64,000 nt of DNA, taken from positions 137,057-201,056 of the forward strand of contig NZHC01000066.1 of NCBI GenBank assembly GCA_002689655.1, in the 5' to 3' direction. Made by a program: the position numbers and the translations under genes. Positions 19,506-28,681 of this stretch are shown here, in pieces (within the stretch, counting starts at the first letter, position 1; the number at the start of each line of letters is the position of its first letter). Below the pieces are notes generated by a model. The model made no database searches, was not told the origin of the DNA, and saw only the letters and a list, made by a program, of their open reading frames with translations. The DNA comes from Rhodopirellula sp. Its GTDB lineage: Bacteria; Planctomycetota; Planctomycetia; Pirellulales; Pirellulaceae.

Positions 19506-20417
19506 ATGATGACAAGCACAGCGAATTCAGCACTGCCCATCTTTCTCGGGTGCCCGGTTTGGGCGTGTGGTCAATGGACCGGAGAGGTTTATCCAGCGAG
19601 AACGCCTCGAAAAGAATGGTTGCGCTGGTATTCCCGAACATTCAATACGGTTGAGGGAAACAGCACCTTTTATGCTTTGCCTGGTCCCGATGCTATTCAG
19701 CGTTGGGTCGAGCAGACGCCTGATAACTTTCGCTTTGCTTTAAAGGTGCCGAGGACAATATCGCATGAGTTGGAGTTGGAGCATGCCCAGGTGGCAACTC
19801 GGGAATTTCTTCAACGCATTGCACCTTTGCGGGACGCATTGCGTCTAGGGCCTACGTTCTTGCAATTGGGGCCAAGATTTGGTCCGGATCGATTGTCGGT
19901 ACTCACCCGGTTTCTTGAGAATTTGCCACGGGACTTTGCATGGGCGGTGGAATTGAGGCACCACAACTGGTTTGATTCGGGTGAAAATGAAAAACGAGTG
20001 AATGATTTGTTGCAACGCTTGGAAATTGACAAGGTGCTGTTCGACAGTCGTCCTCTGTTTCAGGCTCCGCCCGATGATGAAATTGAGAAAGTTTCCCAGG
20101 CTCGTAAGCCGCGAACACCCGTCCGCCAGACCGTCACTGGTAAACAGCCAATGTTGCGACTTGTGGGACGCAATCGAGTTGAGCTTACTGATCGGTTTTT
20201 AAACCAGTGGGTCCCAATCATTGCAGGATGGATTCAGCAGGGTTTGAATCCTTACGTTTTCACGCATGCACCCGATGACAGGTTTGCCGTTGCCTTTGCG
20301 AGAAGATTAGCTGAGCGTTTAAAAACCGAAATGCCTGAAACTGATTGCAGCATTCCCTGGCCTCCCTCGCCGGTGCGGCAATTGTCATTACTCCATGAAA
20401 GTGGGGATGAAAAATGA
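19506..20417 (+). CDS. DUF72 domain protein
   Basis: 303 residues of a DUF72 TIM-barrel-like domain (YecE family). Recognisable segments: the start with FLGCPVWACGQWTGEVYP, the FNTVEGNSTFYALPGPDAIQRW block, FRFALKVPRTISHE, LGPTFLQLGPRFGPD, FAWAVELRHHNW and the C-terminal YVFTHAPDDRFAVAFARRL. Function is not established for the family. ATG 19506 is followed at once by a second ATG (19509), either may be used. It begins 5 bases after the Ppx/GppA stop, so an operon is likely. Confidence 0.88.
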   Translation: MMTSTANSALPIFLGCPVWACGQWTGEVYPARTPRKEWLRWYSRTFNTVEGNSTFYALPGPDAIQRWVEQTPDNFRFALKVPRTISHELELEHAQVATREFLQRIAPLRDALRLGPTFLQLGPRFGPDRLSVLTRFLENLPRDFAWAVELRHHNWFDSGENEKRVNDLLQRLEIDKVLFDSRPLFQAPPDDEIEKVSQARKPRTPVRQTVTGKQPMLRLVGRNRVELTDRFLNQWVPIIAGWIQQGLNPYVFTHAPDDRFAVAFARRLAERLKTEMPETDCSIPWPPSPVRQLSLLHESGDEK

Positions 20418-20517
20418 TCGGGAGGCTGTGCAGTGGCACTGACGACGATGCGTTCCCATTGCTTCTCATCGGAGGTTCTGTCCGAGCAAGAAGTTTTCTA
20501 GTGAGTGGGGTATTTCA

Positions 20518-21756
20518 TTGTCTTGGCTGATTTTTGCAGATGGTGCTGATGGCACTGATCCTTATTGGGAATCACGCCATAAGATGGTGGAAACGTGCAT
20601 TGCCAAGGCAGGAGTGATTGACCCCCGAGTCCTCCACGCTATACGCAATACCCTGCGTCATGAGTTCATGCCTGCGGAATTGATTGCAAACGCGTATCTC
20701 GACATGGCCGTTCCCATCGGTGACTCGCAAACGATCAGTAGTCCATTCACCGTAGCCCTGATGACGGAAACGCTCAGGCCTGACGAAATGGATCGGGTTC
20801 TCGAAGTTGGTACCGGCAGTGGATACCAAGCAGCGGTTCTGAGCCCATTGGTAGAACATGTCTATTCGATCGAAATCATGCCATGTCTCAGTCGTCAGGC
20901 TTCGGAGACTCTACATCGATTGAAATATGACAACGTTTCGACACGCGTTGCGGATGGCTTCGAAGGATGGCCAGAGGCGGCGCCTTTTGACAAAATCATT
21001 GTGACCTGCAGTCCTGAGGCGGTACCTCAACCTTTGGTTGAACAGTTGTGTGAAGGCGGGACGCTCATTATTCCCGTGGGTGAACGCTATCAGCAGACGC
21101 TTTTTAGAATGGTCAAAACTAACGGTAAGTTGGTGCGAGAAGAGCTCAGGCCGACACTATTCGTTCCCATGACAGGTGAGGCCGAGGAGGGGCGGCAGGT
21201 ATTGCCTGATGCCAAGCATCCGGTCGTTGTGAATGGAGATTTTGAAGTCAGGGCACGTCAGTCTGATGCTTCAGCCAGTTCGTTCAGTTCATTACCAACC
21301 ACCACTCCCATCGCAGATCAGGTACCAGGCTGGTACTACGCGAGGCAGGTCAGGTTGGTGGATGGTAGCTCGAGACGTCCAGCAGCTGTCGGTAAGGCAT
21401 TTGTGCGATTCACTAATCAGACCCCCGGGCTCAGTTCTCACCTTCTCCAGGGCATTTCGGTGGATGGCAGGTATGTTCAGCAACTGGCTTTGAGTGGCTT
21501 CTGTAGGACCGTTGGAGTCGTGCTGGGATCGGATGCTAACGCCGCACCAATGATCTCGATCAGCCTTTATGACGGTGCAAGATCCGAATTGGCCGTTTTC
21601 TGGCTGGGGCCATTCGGTGGGAGCCACGATTGGAAGGCTCAGAAAACGGTATTTGATGTACCAGAATCCAGTCGTGAGGCAATTTTGCGTATCGGGTTAT
21701 TTGGAGCCACCGGAACCGCAGATTTCGATGGTATACGGCTGTCCAAGACGCTCTAA
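20518..21756 (+). CDS. pcm: Protein-L-isoaspartate O-methyltransferase with C-terminal carbohydrate-binding-like extension
   Basis: 412 residues, about twice the usual length (200-220). Residues ~15-220 are a PCMT methyltransferase: MVETCIAKAGV, HEFMP, DMAVPIGDSQTISSPFTVALMTE, and the SAM-binding loop LEVGTGSGYQAA (L95-A106). It would repair isoaspartyl residues in aged proteins using S-adenosylmethionine. Residues ~240-412 form an extra domain rich in beta strands (VVNGDFEVRAR... WYYARQV... FDGIRLSK), resembling galactose-binding/CBM-type jelly rolls. The start is TTG 20518, the first in-frame start; a short hydrophobic N-terminus (SWLIFADGADG) could be the relic of a signal peptide. Alternative start: ATG 20584. 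Confidence 0.82.
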   Translation: MSWLIFADGADGTDPYWESRHKMVETCIAKAGVIDPRVLHAIRNTLRHEFMPAELIANAYLDMAVPIGDSQTISSPFTVALMTETLRPDEMDRVLEVGTGSGYQAAVLSPLVEHVYSIEIMPCLSRQASETLHRLKYDNVSTRVADGFEGWPEAAPFDKIIVTCSPEAVPQPLVEQLCEGGTLIIPVGERYQQTLFRMVKTNGKLVREELRPTLFVPMTGEAEEGRQVLPDAKHPVVVNGDFEVRARQSDASASSFSSLPTTTPIADQVPGWYYARQVRLVDGSSRRPAAVGKAFVRFTNQTPGLSSHLLQGISVDGRYVQQLALSGFCRTVGVVLGSDANAAPMISISLYDGARSELAVFWLGPFGGSHDWKAQKTVFDVPESSREAILRIGLFGATGTADFDGIRLSKTL

Positions 21757-21835
21757 GCAGTGATTCCGAGTTGGGAGCTGGTGTTACGAACGCCCACCAG
21801 ATCTACCCCAGTCGTTAAAACTTGTCCAGGGATGC

Positions 21836-21863
21836 TTGCTTGCCCAGATTGTCTCGTTATCCT
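21836..21863 (+). promoter_or_regulatory. Possible promoter of the Gly/Ser-repeat gene
   Basis: TTGCTT (21836-21841) and TATCCT (21858-21863) are separated by 16 bases. Transcription would start near 21871, about 60 bases before the ATG. Moderate match only. Confidence 0.35.
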
Positions 21864-21931
21864 AGTCGGTGAGCTGGGCACCGAGAGTCGCGGCTTAAAT
21901 CACTGCTGAACGAACTAGGAGGATTGAAATC

Positions 21932-23089
21932 ATGAGCTGTTTTAAGTATTTCGTTTGCGCAGGCGCCATTGTCGCGTTCGCGGGGACAGTTGAGGCTGGT
22001 GGATCTTGGGGAGGCTCTTCGGGAGGATCCTCAGGGGGAAGCGGTTCATCAGGCGGTTATGCTTCGTCTGGCGGCTACGCCTCATCAGGCGGAAGCAGTG
22101 GAGGCTTTGCAGCTCGATGGCGTGCAAAACACGCCTATTCCTATGCCGGCGGCTCCTCCGGCGGCTCGTCTGGCGGTTCTTCAGGCGGTTACGCGATGTA
22201 CTCTGCGGGTAGCAGTGGTGGTTCCTCGGGAGGCAGCACCGGGCACGTTGGCCCTGTTCGTCGTCTGTTCGCGAAAATCCACGCAGCCAAAGCGTCTCTG
22301 CACCATCACGGTAGCAGCGGCGGCTCATCTGGTGGTTACGTCGTGCGATCAAGCGGTTCGTCCGGCGGTAGCAGTGGTGGATACTCCTCCTACCGATACT
22401 CCAGTCCTTGTGTCATCTATTCAACCGACATGGGGTCAACGACTTACGAATCGAACATGACCGCTCCAGCCGATGCGGCTCCCAGTGAAGCGGCTACTCC
22501 TGCTGCACCAGCTGCTCAGCCCCCTGCTGAGAAGAACCCAGCAGAAGATGATTCGGCATCTGTCGGAGCGGACTCAGCATTGCTGACCGTTTCGGTGCCT
22601 AAGGACGCTCTTGTTGTTGTGAACGGTTTTCAGACAAAAGCGGTTGGCCTCGTACGTTCATTCAAATCCAGTGGATTGAAGCCCGGCCTCGTCTATAACT
22701 ATGAGGTTGAAGTTACTTATCAAATCGATGGTGCAGAGCGAACCGAAAGTAAGTCTGTCAAGTTGCGATCTGGAACTAGCCAGTCGTTAGTTTTTGCGGC
22801 GGATGACAAGCCTGCTGAGCAAGCTTCGGTTGAGACGATAGTGCAGCTCAACGTTCCTGCTGACGCGAGTGTCACGCTTGCTGGTAACACCACGCGGGGA
22901 GATGGAAGCGTTCGAACCTACCGAACCTCGCAGTTGAAAGACGGTGAAGTATGGTCAGGCTATACTGTGCGTGTTAGTGCCGAGATCAACGGCAAACCAG
23001 TGAGCGAAGAGCGGCTCATTGATTTGGTCGCAGGCAGCACAAATGAGCTGACCTTTGACTTTGGATTGACTAAAGTCGCGACTCGCTAG
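21932..23089 (+). CDS. Gly/Ser-repeat secreted protein with two TIGR03000 domains
   Basis: 385 residues, with a strong ribosome site AGGAGG 9 bases before the ATG. Residues 1-22 are a signal peptide (cleavage likely after TVEA). Residues ~24-155 are low-complexity repeats of SSGGSSGG type broken by short basic or tyrosine segments (FAARWRAKHAYSYAGG, RRLFAKIHAAKASLHHHG). A Ala/Pro/Glu linker follows (~170-205). Two copies of the planctomycete TIGR03000 domain end the protein (about 214-290 and 303-382): LTVSVPKDALVVVNGFQTKA and VQLNVPADASVTLAGNTTR. The family is common in planctomycetes and of unknown function; a surface or envelope structural role is inferred from the repeats. A terminator follows the stop. 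Confidence 0.88.
   Translation: MSCFKYFVCAGAIVAFAGTVEAGGSWGGSSGGSSGGSGSSGGYASSGGYASSGGSSGGFAARWRAKHAYSYAGGSSGGSSGGSSGGYAMYSAGSSGGSSGGSTGHVGPVRRLFAKIHAAKASLHHHGSSGGSSGGYVVRSSGSSGGSSGGYSSYRYSSPCVIYSTDMGSTTYESNMTAPADAAPSEAATPAAPAAQPPAEKNPAEDDSASVGADSALLTVSVPKDALVVVNGFQTKAVGLVRSFKSSGLKPGLVYNYEVEVTYQIDGAERTESKSVKLRSGTSQSLVFAADDKPAEQASVETIVQLNVPADASVTLAGNTTRGDGSVRTYRTSQLKDGEVWSGYTVRVSAEINGKPVSEERLIDLVAGSTNELTFDFGLTKVATR
22006..22386 (+). repeat. Low-complexity GGC/TCX repeat coding for Ser-Gly runs
   Basis: Degenerate tandem repeats encode strings of Ser-Ser-Gly-Gly with synonymous codon changes, e.g. four separate blocks near 22010-22040, 22075-22105, 22150-22190, 22210-22240 and again 22310-22380. 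Codon variation suggests the peptide pattern rather than the DNA is under selection. Confidence 0.8.
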
Positions 23090-23120
23090 TCAATTTTTTC
23101 TTCCAAGATGCTTTTCAATA

Positions 23121-23157
23121 AGTCGCGTCCAGAAAGATTCTGGTCGCGGCTTTTTTT
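23121..23157 (+). terminator. Rho-independent terminator after the TIGR03000 gene
   Basis: GTCGCGTCCAGAA and TTCTGGTCGCGGC form a stem of about 11 pairs with one mismatch and a 3-base loop, followed by seven T residues (23151-23157). It lies 32 bases behind the stop codon. Confidence 0.85.
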
Positions 23158-23299
23158 GAATATTAGTCCCCTTGCGATATTTGGCCCTACAGTCGGCACA
23201 GGACGAGTAAGCCGAATTGTTGCGATATTCTTTGCTGCAGACTCTAAATCAGTGGACTAACTTAGGGGTGCGTCTTGTCGTCAACTAGCACTCACGTTA

Positions 23300-23944
23300 A
23301 TGCTTACACACATGGACTCTGAACCCGTCTTTTTGACCAAACGAGTTCGTTTGCTGATCAGTGTTCTTATCATTGGTCATCTACTGGCCTTGGTCTTGCC
23401 ACCTTTGTCAGTGCAGACACGCGGTGGCATCGGGCAATCGCCTTCGGTCTCGACAGCATTGGAATTCTTCGAGCCTTACAGCCAGGCTTTGTACGTCGAT
23501 CGTGGTTACGCATTCTTTGGACCGGATCCCGGACCCAGTCACCTGATTCAGGCGGCGATCAAGAGTCCTGAGGGGACTTTTGTTGAAAAGATGTATCCTG
23601 ATCTTAATGAGCAGTGGCCGCGTTTATTGTATCACCGCCATTTCATGTTGAGTGAGTTCATGCATGAGATCTATCAGCCACCTGGGCCATCGGAAGAGCT
23701 GCGCAAAGCAAATCGTCAGGAAGCGCAGTATTGGTCACTCTTGAGAATGCGTTATAAGCATGTCCACCAATCAATCGTGGAACACCTGAAGCATGAGCAC
23801 TCTGGTGATGAAGTCGCTATTCGACGAATTGAACATCTGGTTCCCGATCTGATCGATTACCAGCAACAGCCGATTGAGCTGACGGATGAGCGTCTGTACC
23901 GTGTGCTGTTGGATCAGCCAATTGAGCAGGATCCCAACAAATGA
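23300..23944 (+). CDS. Unknown membrane-anchored protein, partner of the HTTM gene
   Basis: 214 residues that I do not recognise by name. One membrane segment lies at residues ~17-37 (LLISVLIIGHLLALVLPPL); the rest is polar and probably outside the membrane, with YVDRGYAFFGPDPGPSHL, LYHRHFMLSEFMHEIY and a His/Arg-rich helix (LRMRYKHVHQSIVEHLKHEH). The stop overlaps the start of the HTTM gene by 4 bases (ATGA, 23941-23944), so the two proteins are made together. In other planctomycetes a similar gene precedes HTTM genes, to my recollection; this is not checked. ATG 23312 is an alternative start. Confidence 0.75.
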   Translation: MLTHMDSEPVFLTKRVRLLISVLIIGHLLALVLPPLSVQTRGGIGQSPSVSTALEFFEPYSQALYVDRGYAFFGPDPGPSHLIQAAIKSPEGTFVEKMYPDLNEQWPRLLYHRHFMLSEFMHEIYQPPGPSEELRKANRQEAQYWSLLRMRYKHVHQSIVEHLKHEHSGDEVAIRRIEHLVPDLIDYQQQPIELTDERLYRVLLDQPIEQDPNK

Positions 23945-24936
23945 ACCAATGTGGCAAATCGGTCAGAAATTGGCTGCTCGGGTATATTCATGCATGGGAC
24001 CAATTTTGGTTCACACCGCGCCAGCCCCATCTTCTTTCTATTCTCCGAATCATTACGGGGGTCATGCTGCTGTACTCCCATTTGGTTCTAGCGACGGACT
24101 TATCAGCTTTTTTGGGAGATTCAGCGTGGGTAAATAATGAAACCGCCAGACAATTGCACGATGGCACATTTGGGCTATCGGACTATGGCAGGACTTACCT
24201 TTGGTTCATCAGCAGCCCAACTTTACTTTGGATACATCATGTTTTCACGATTGCAGTGACCGCATGTTTTGCTTTGGGGATTTTGACCCGGATCACATCT
24301 CCCTTGGCGTGGTTCCTCCAGCTCATGTATGTGCACCGACTGACAGGGACACTTTTCGGGTTTGATCAAATCCTGACGTACATGGCGATGTACCTGATAC
24401 TTGCTCCGTCCGGCAGTTGCTACAGTATCGATGCATGGTTGAGAGATCGGTTCACTTCGCCTGAACGAGGCCGCTTTTGGAATTGGCTATTTCCAGAAGC
24501 AAAAGCAACGCTGCTTGCGAACATTGCCACTCGTCTGCTGCAGTTGCATTTATGCATGATCTACCTGTTTGGGGGGATCAGTAAAGCTCGCGGGCAAACA
24601 TGGTGGGACGGAACTGCAATCTGGTACTCCGTCAGCAACTATGAGTACCAATCATTGGATATGACATGGCTATCCGATTACCCACGCTTATTTAGTGCGA
24701 TGACTCATGTCACGCTGTTTTGGGAAATCTTCTACTGCGCGCTAGTCTGGCCGCGGTTGACACGTCCATTCATCATCGCCATTGCCGTCGCAGTGCATGC
24801 TGGAATTGCCTTGGCCCTCGGCATGATTACTTTTGGCGTCATGATGATTGCTGCTAATATGATCTTTATCAATCCAGAATGGATGCGACACATGCTGATC
24901 AGCCTGCAACGTCCCTCACAAGAGGGTGAAGGGTAA
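23941..24936 (+). CDS. HTTM-domain (vitamin K-dependent gamma-carboxylase-like) membrane protein
   Basis: 331 residues, multi-spanning (about seven to eight segments). The HTTM domain covers nearly all of it: LLSILRIITGVMLLYSHLVL, a later LALGILTRITSPLAWFL-like segment, the FGFDQILTYMAMYLILAPSG block, and LLQLHLCMIYLFGGISKARG with TWWDGTAIWYSVSNYEYQS, all typical of bacterial homologues of the N-terminal part of vertebrate gamma-glutamyl carboxylase. The C-terminal lumenal carboxylase-like part of the vertebrate enzyme is absent. Bacterial functions are unknown; the coupled upstream protein may be its soluble partner. The lysine in GISKARG aligns with the region essential in the human enzyme, which is an inference. 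Confidence 0.86.
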   Translation: MNQCGKSVRNWLLGYIHAWDQFWFTPRQPHLLSILRIITGVMLLYSHLVLATDLSAFLGDSAWVNNETARQLHDGTFGLSDYGRTYLWFISSPTLLWIHHVFTIAVTACFALGILTRITSPLAWFLQLMYVHRLTGTLFGFDQILTYMAMYLILAPSGSCYSIDAWLRDRFTSPERGRFWNWLFPEAKATLLANIATRLLQLHLCMIYLFGGISKARGQTWWDGTAIWYSVSNYEYQSLDMTWLSDYPRLFSAMTHVTLFWEIFYCALVWPRLTRPFIIAIAVAVHAGIALALGMITFGVMMIAANMIFINPEWMRHMLISLQRPSQEGEG

Positions 24937-24979
24937 TGCTGAGGTAGGAGGAATCCTCGCTTGTTGGTCAGGCCTGAGT

Positions 24980-25011
24980 CAGGAGTCCAGTGATTACAGG
25001 AGTCCAGTGAT
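24980..25011. repeat. Short tandem direct repeat, 15-base unit
   Basis: CAGGAGTCCAGTGAT occurs exactly twice, at 24980-24994 and 24997-25011, a 17-base period. It lies in the space between the convergent HTTM and gpmI genes. A 7-base perfect hairpin CCTGATC/GATCAGG with loop CAAA follows at 25043-25060, without a clear T-run. Confidence 0.7.
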
Positions 25012-25134
25012 CTTTGTTTGATGCCGGGGCGAAAGTGATGACCCTGATCCAAAGATCAGGTTCATCATTTTGCAACTCGTTGTGGGTGTGGATTTACCAC
25101 ACGCCAAGACATTGTCCATTCGACGGGTGCGGGT

Positions 25135-26805
25135 CTACAACCTTAGTAGCGGTTCGCCGGTCATTTCATCGGGAATCGGCAGGCCCATCAGTTCCAGTGT
25201 GGTAGGCGCGATGTCAGCGAGCCGGCCGCCGGGACGCAGTTCCTTACCCTCCAGTTCCGGTTCGACGATGATCAAAGGTACGTCAAAGGTGGTGTGTGCC
25301 GTATGGGGTCCACCGCTTTTCGGATCGATCATTTGTTCACAGTTGCCATGGTCAGCTGTCACGATGAGTGAACCACCCTTGGCAAGTGTGGCTTCGACAA
25401 TTTGTCCAACGCAGGAGTCGACTTTTTCGACAGCTTTGACGGCCGCTTCAACGACTCCTGTGTGTCCAACCATGTCACCGTTGGCGAAGTTAACGATGAT
25501 CAAGGCTGCCTGTTCGGAATCGATCTCAGCAAGAACTTTTGACGTGACCTCTTCTGCTGACATTTCTGGTTTTTGGTCGTACGTCGACACGTCACGAGGT
25601 GAGGCGGCCATCCCCCGATCTTCTTCAGAAAAGGGATCGTCCCGATAGTCATTGAAAAAGAATGTGACATGGGGATATTTTTCTGTTTCAGCGCAACGGA
25701 ACTGATGCAGATTCAGGCTGCTGATGTACTCACCGAGTATGTTTGGCATTTTGGCTGGTTTTTCAAAGATTACCTGCACAGGCAGTCCAGATTCATAGCC
25801 AGTCATCGTGGCAAAGTAGAGATCTTGGATCTGCTTGCCGCGATTAAATCCTCCACCCTCGATGTCTTTCCACTGGTCATCAGGATAGACGAATGCCTTT
25901 GTGATCTCCCGGGTTCTATCGCCCCGGTAATTGAGGAAGATGATGGCATCGCCATCTTTGACAAGGGTCGGACCATGAGGGCCAATGATGGAAGTGGCTG
26001 AGATGAATTCATCACCTTGGCGGTTCGAGTCGGTCGGATTGTCGTAATACGACTGAATCGCCTCACCCGATGTCGCCGCAGTTCTTTCGGATCCCGCGGT
26101 CATCATGCGGTAGGCTGTTTCAACTCGTTCCCAGCGCAGATCACGATCCATGGCATAGAAACGGCCCACCACGCTGGCGACATGCCCAACACCAGCTTCT
26201 GCCATTTTTTCTTCGAGTTGCTGAACGAAGTCTTTACCTCCAGTTGGTGATGTGTCACGCCCATCGGTGATCGCGTGAACGGCGAATTTTTCACTGTTAA
26301 GACCTGAATTTTTCACCAAGTCGATGACAGCAAATGCATGCTCCAAATCACTGTGCACCCGTCCATCAGACATTAAGCCGAGCAGATGTAGCGTTCCTCC
26401 ACTGGCTTTGACATGCTCAATCGATTTCTTAATGACAGGTTTGCTGAAAAACGATTCGTCGCGTATTGCCCGCGTGATCCGCATCACTTCCTGATCAACG
26501 ATTCTGCCAGCGCCAATGTTCTGGTGTCCCACTTCGCTGTTGCCCATGACGCCGGCGGGTAGACCTACGTCCTCGCCTGATGTGTGAATCAGTGTGTTGG
26601 GGTAATCCCGCATCAATGCATCGGACACGGGAGTATCAGCTAAATGGACGGCATTGGCATGATTCCACTCGTGATTAGGATTTTCACCCCAGCCGTCACG
26701 GACGATCAGAACAACAGGTTTTCGGCGGACTTGCGTCAATGGACCGTTCTCTTTTGTTGGTTGCAAAAAAACAGAGTTTAAGGGCGGTTTTGGAATGATT
26801 CGCAA
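25135..26805 (-). CDS. gpmI: 2,3-bisphosphoglycerate-independent phosphoglycerate mutase
   Basis: 556 residues at the longest frame; family length about 510-550. The enzyme interconverts 3- and 2-phosphoglycerate in glycolysis through a phosphoserine and two manganese ions. Metal and catalytic motifs are in place: RKPVVLIVRDGWGENP (about residues 28-43), AGVMGNSEVGHQNIGAGR with the nucleophile Ser in GNSEVGH, ITDGRDTSP, GRFYAMDRD, and C-terminal NFANGDMVGHTG and TADHGNCE. The first in-frame start is TTG 26805; a TTG at 26739 gives LTQVRRKPVVLI, closer to the usual start, so 25135-26739 is a credible shorter form. It diverges from pgi, another glycolytic gene. Confidence 0.95.
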   Translation of the reverse strand: MRIIPKPPLNSVFLQPTKENGPLTQVRRKPVVLIVRDGWGENPNHEWNHANAVHLADTPVSDALMRDYPNTLIHTSGEDVGLPAGVMGNSEVGHQNIGAGRIVDQEVMRITRAIRDESFFSKPVIKKSIEHVKASGGTLHLLGLMSDGRVHSDLEHAFAVIDLVKNSGLNSEKFAVHAITDGRDTSPTGGKDFVQQLEEKMAEAGVGHVASVVGRFYAMDRDLRWERVETAYRMMTAGSERTAATSGEAIQSYYDNPTDSNRQGDEFISATSIIGPHGPTLVKDGDAIIFLNYRGDRTREITKAFVYPDDQWKDIEGGGFNRGKQIQDLYFATMTGYESGLPVQVIFEKPAKMPNILGEYISSLNLHQFRCAETEKYPHVTFFFNDYRDDPFSEEDRGMAASPRDVSTYDQKPEMSAEEVTSKVLAEIDSEQAALIIVNFANGDMVGHTGVVEAAVKAVEKVDSCVGQIVEATLAKGGSLIVTADHGNCEQMIDPKSGGPHTAHTTFDVPLIIVEPELEGKELRPGGRLADIAPTTLELMGLPIPDEMTGEPLLRL

Positions 26806-26991
26806 TGTTGTGGCCTGAGTGCCAGTCAGTTTCGCGATTCTTTCCTCAACCTAATTTAGCCGACAGAGACGCTCCTCGGAACGCCCAAGGAACTCGTGCA
26901 TTCAACGTCTTTTAGCCCGCTTCGAGACCGTTGGTCGATCCGTTACGCTACCTTTTGAAACACGACCAGCCCCCCCAGGAATTATCTGATC

Positions 26992-28410
26992 ATGCCTCTT
27001 TTACGCTTTGATCCCTCCGGCAGTATCAATTCAGATTTTGGCGTTACGCAAGAGCAGGTCTCCGGTTTGTCAGGCATCTTGGCAGAATTGAGAACTGAGA
27101 TCGTCAAAACGGATCCAAACCAGTACCAGTCCGGGCAGATACCTGAGGACAAACAGCCGTTGGATGCCCGATTCTTTTGGCTGCCCGAAGAACAGTTAGC
27201 TGCTTATGAAGTGGACCGTCGTGAGTCAGAGTTAGGAAGGATTTTCCAGGTTGCCAACGGTATCCATAACGAGATTGATGCCGTTGCTGTGCTGGGCATT
27301 GGTGGTTCCTACATGGGCGCCCGAGCAATGATGGAAGCCTGCTGCGATCCCTATCACAACGAATTGACACGCGGTGACCGGGGTAGTAAGCCACGAATGT
27401 ATTTCGAGGGAAACAATGTCGACAATGATGCGAGCACTGCCTTGTTGCATCGACTTAAAGCAGGAGGTTATGGGACAACTGAGGCAGAGAAGCGTTTTGC
27501 AATTGTTGTTATCAGCAAGAGTGGTGGAACGATGGAGACTGCTGTTGCTTTTCGACAATTGCTTGCCTCTCTGGAGGCATCTTTGGGTGAGCAGTCGCCA
27601 CAAAAATTGGGTCGACTTGTAATTCCAGTTACCGGGTCTTCTGGGAAATTACAGGACTTGGCATCTGAGATAGGTTGTCAGCAGGTCTTCAGCGTGCCGG
27701 AAGGAGTCGGTGGCCGATTTAGTATCCTTTCCCCGGTCGGGCTGATGCCAGCGGCCATGTTGGGATTGGATTGCATGAAATTGCTCGAGGGTGCGGTTGC
27801 CATGAATGAGCACTTTAAGAATGCTGACTATGAAGAGAATGTTGTGTTGCAGTATGTCGCTGTTAATCATTTGCTTGCCAAACACCGCAATAAGTCGATT
27901 CGTGTGATGAGTGTGTGGAGCAAAGCTCTCGAAGCAGTGGGATTGTGGCATGACCAGTTGCTCGCCGAGTCCAACGGGAAAAACGGCCTGGGGGTTACTC
28001 CGTTAACCACTGTGAATACCAGAGATTTGCATAGTCGCCATCAGCAACATCAGCAGGGACGCAACGACAAGGTATTCAACAACATTATTGTCGAAAAATA
28101 TCGAACTGATCCTTTGCCAGTGGGGCACAGTTCAAGAAACCAAGATTTGCTGAATGACCTCGCTGATCGCACGTTGCCGGAAATCATGGCGGCCGCTATC
28201 AAGGGTACAAATGACGCGTTGCACCAAGATGGTCGCCCCACTACCAATATCTTACTGCCGGGTATTGATACGCATGTTTTGGGTCAGCTATTTCAAATGT
28301 TGATGATTGCGACAGTCGTCGAGGGCAGGCTGTTAGGGGTCAACCCGTATGGTCAACCCGGGGTTGAGCAATACAAGCAAAACATGAACAAGAATCTAGG
28401 CCGCGGCTAA
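26992..28410 (+). CDS. pgi: Glucose-6-phosphate isomerase
   Basis: 472 residues, matching the shorter bacterial type. It converts glucose-6-phosphate to fructose-6-phosphate. Family motifs: AVLGIGGSYMGARAM (sugar-phosphate loop, about residues 98-112), ISKSGGTMETAVAF (about 172-185), EGVGGRFSILSPVGL (about 239-253) and, near the end, the QPGVEQYKQNM motif with the lysine expected in the active site. It diverges from gpmI with 186 bases between them, putting two glycolytic genes back to back. ATG 26992 is preceded by CCAGGAA, a fair ribosome site. Confidence 0.94.
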   Translation: MPLLRFDPSGSINSDFGVTQEQVSGLSGILAELRTEIVKTDPNQYQSGQIPEDKQPLDARFFWLPEEQLAAYEVDRRESELGRIFQVANGIHNEIDAVAVLGIGGSYMGARAMMEACCDPYHNELTRGDRGSKPRMYFEGNNVDNDASTALLHRLKAGGYGTTEAEKRFAIVVISKSGGTMETAVAFRQLLASLEASLGEQSPQKLGRLVIPVTGSSGKLQDLASEIGCQQVFSVPEGVGGRFSILSPVGLMPAAMLGLDCMKLLEGAVAMNEHFKNADYEENVVLQYVAVNHLLAKHRNKSIRVMSVWSKALEAVGLWHDQLLAESNGKNGLGVTPLTTVNTRDLHSRHQQHQQGRNDKVFNNIIVEKYRTDPLPVGHSSRNQDLLNDLADRTLPEIMAAAIKGTNDALHQDGRPTTNILLPGIDTHVLGQLFQMLMIATVVEGRLLGVNPYGQPGVEQYKQNMNKNLGRG

Positions 28411-28681
28411 CACTGTGTTTGCGATGTTGAAATCAGTCTTGCTGTTGCCAGAGCATGTGCGGATTTGTGCCAGAGCGTTCGTGACGTGAGCTCCCAGTGA
28501 TCACAGGGTGTCGTTCCCTGATCTGTGGCTGGTTTACGCAAAAATTCCGAAATGAATTTCCAGATGCGAAGAGATCCAATGGTTTCATTGGTATGACTAC
28601 GGGTTACTTTCTGTCCATGTTGGCTACAATATTGAGTGTCCCCTGCACTGCCCTTCCCCACGATTTGGAAACGATTCATCG

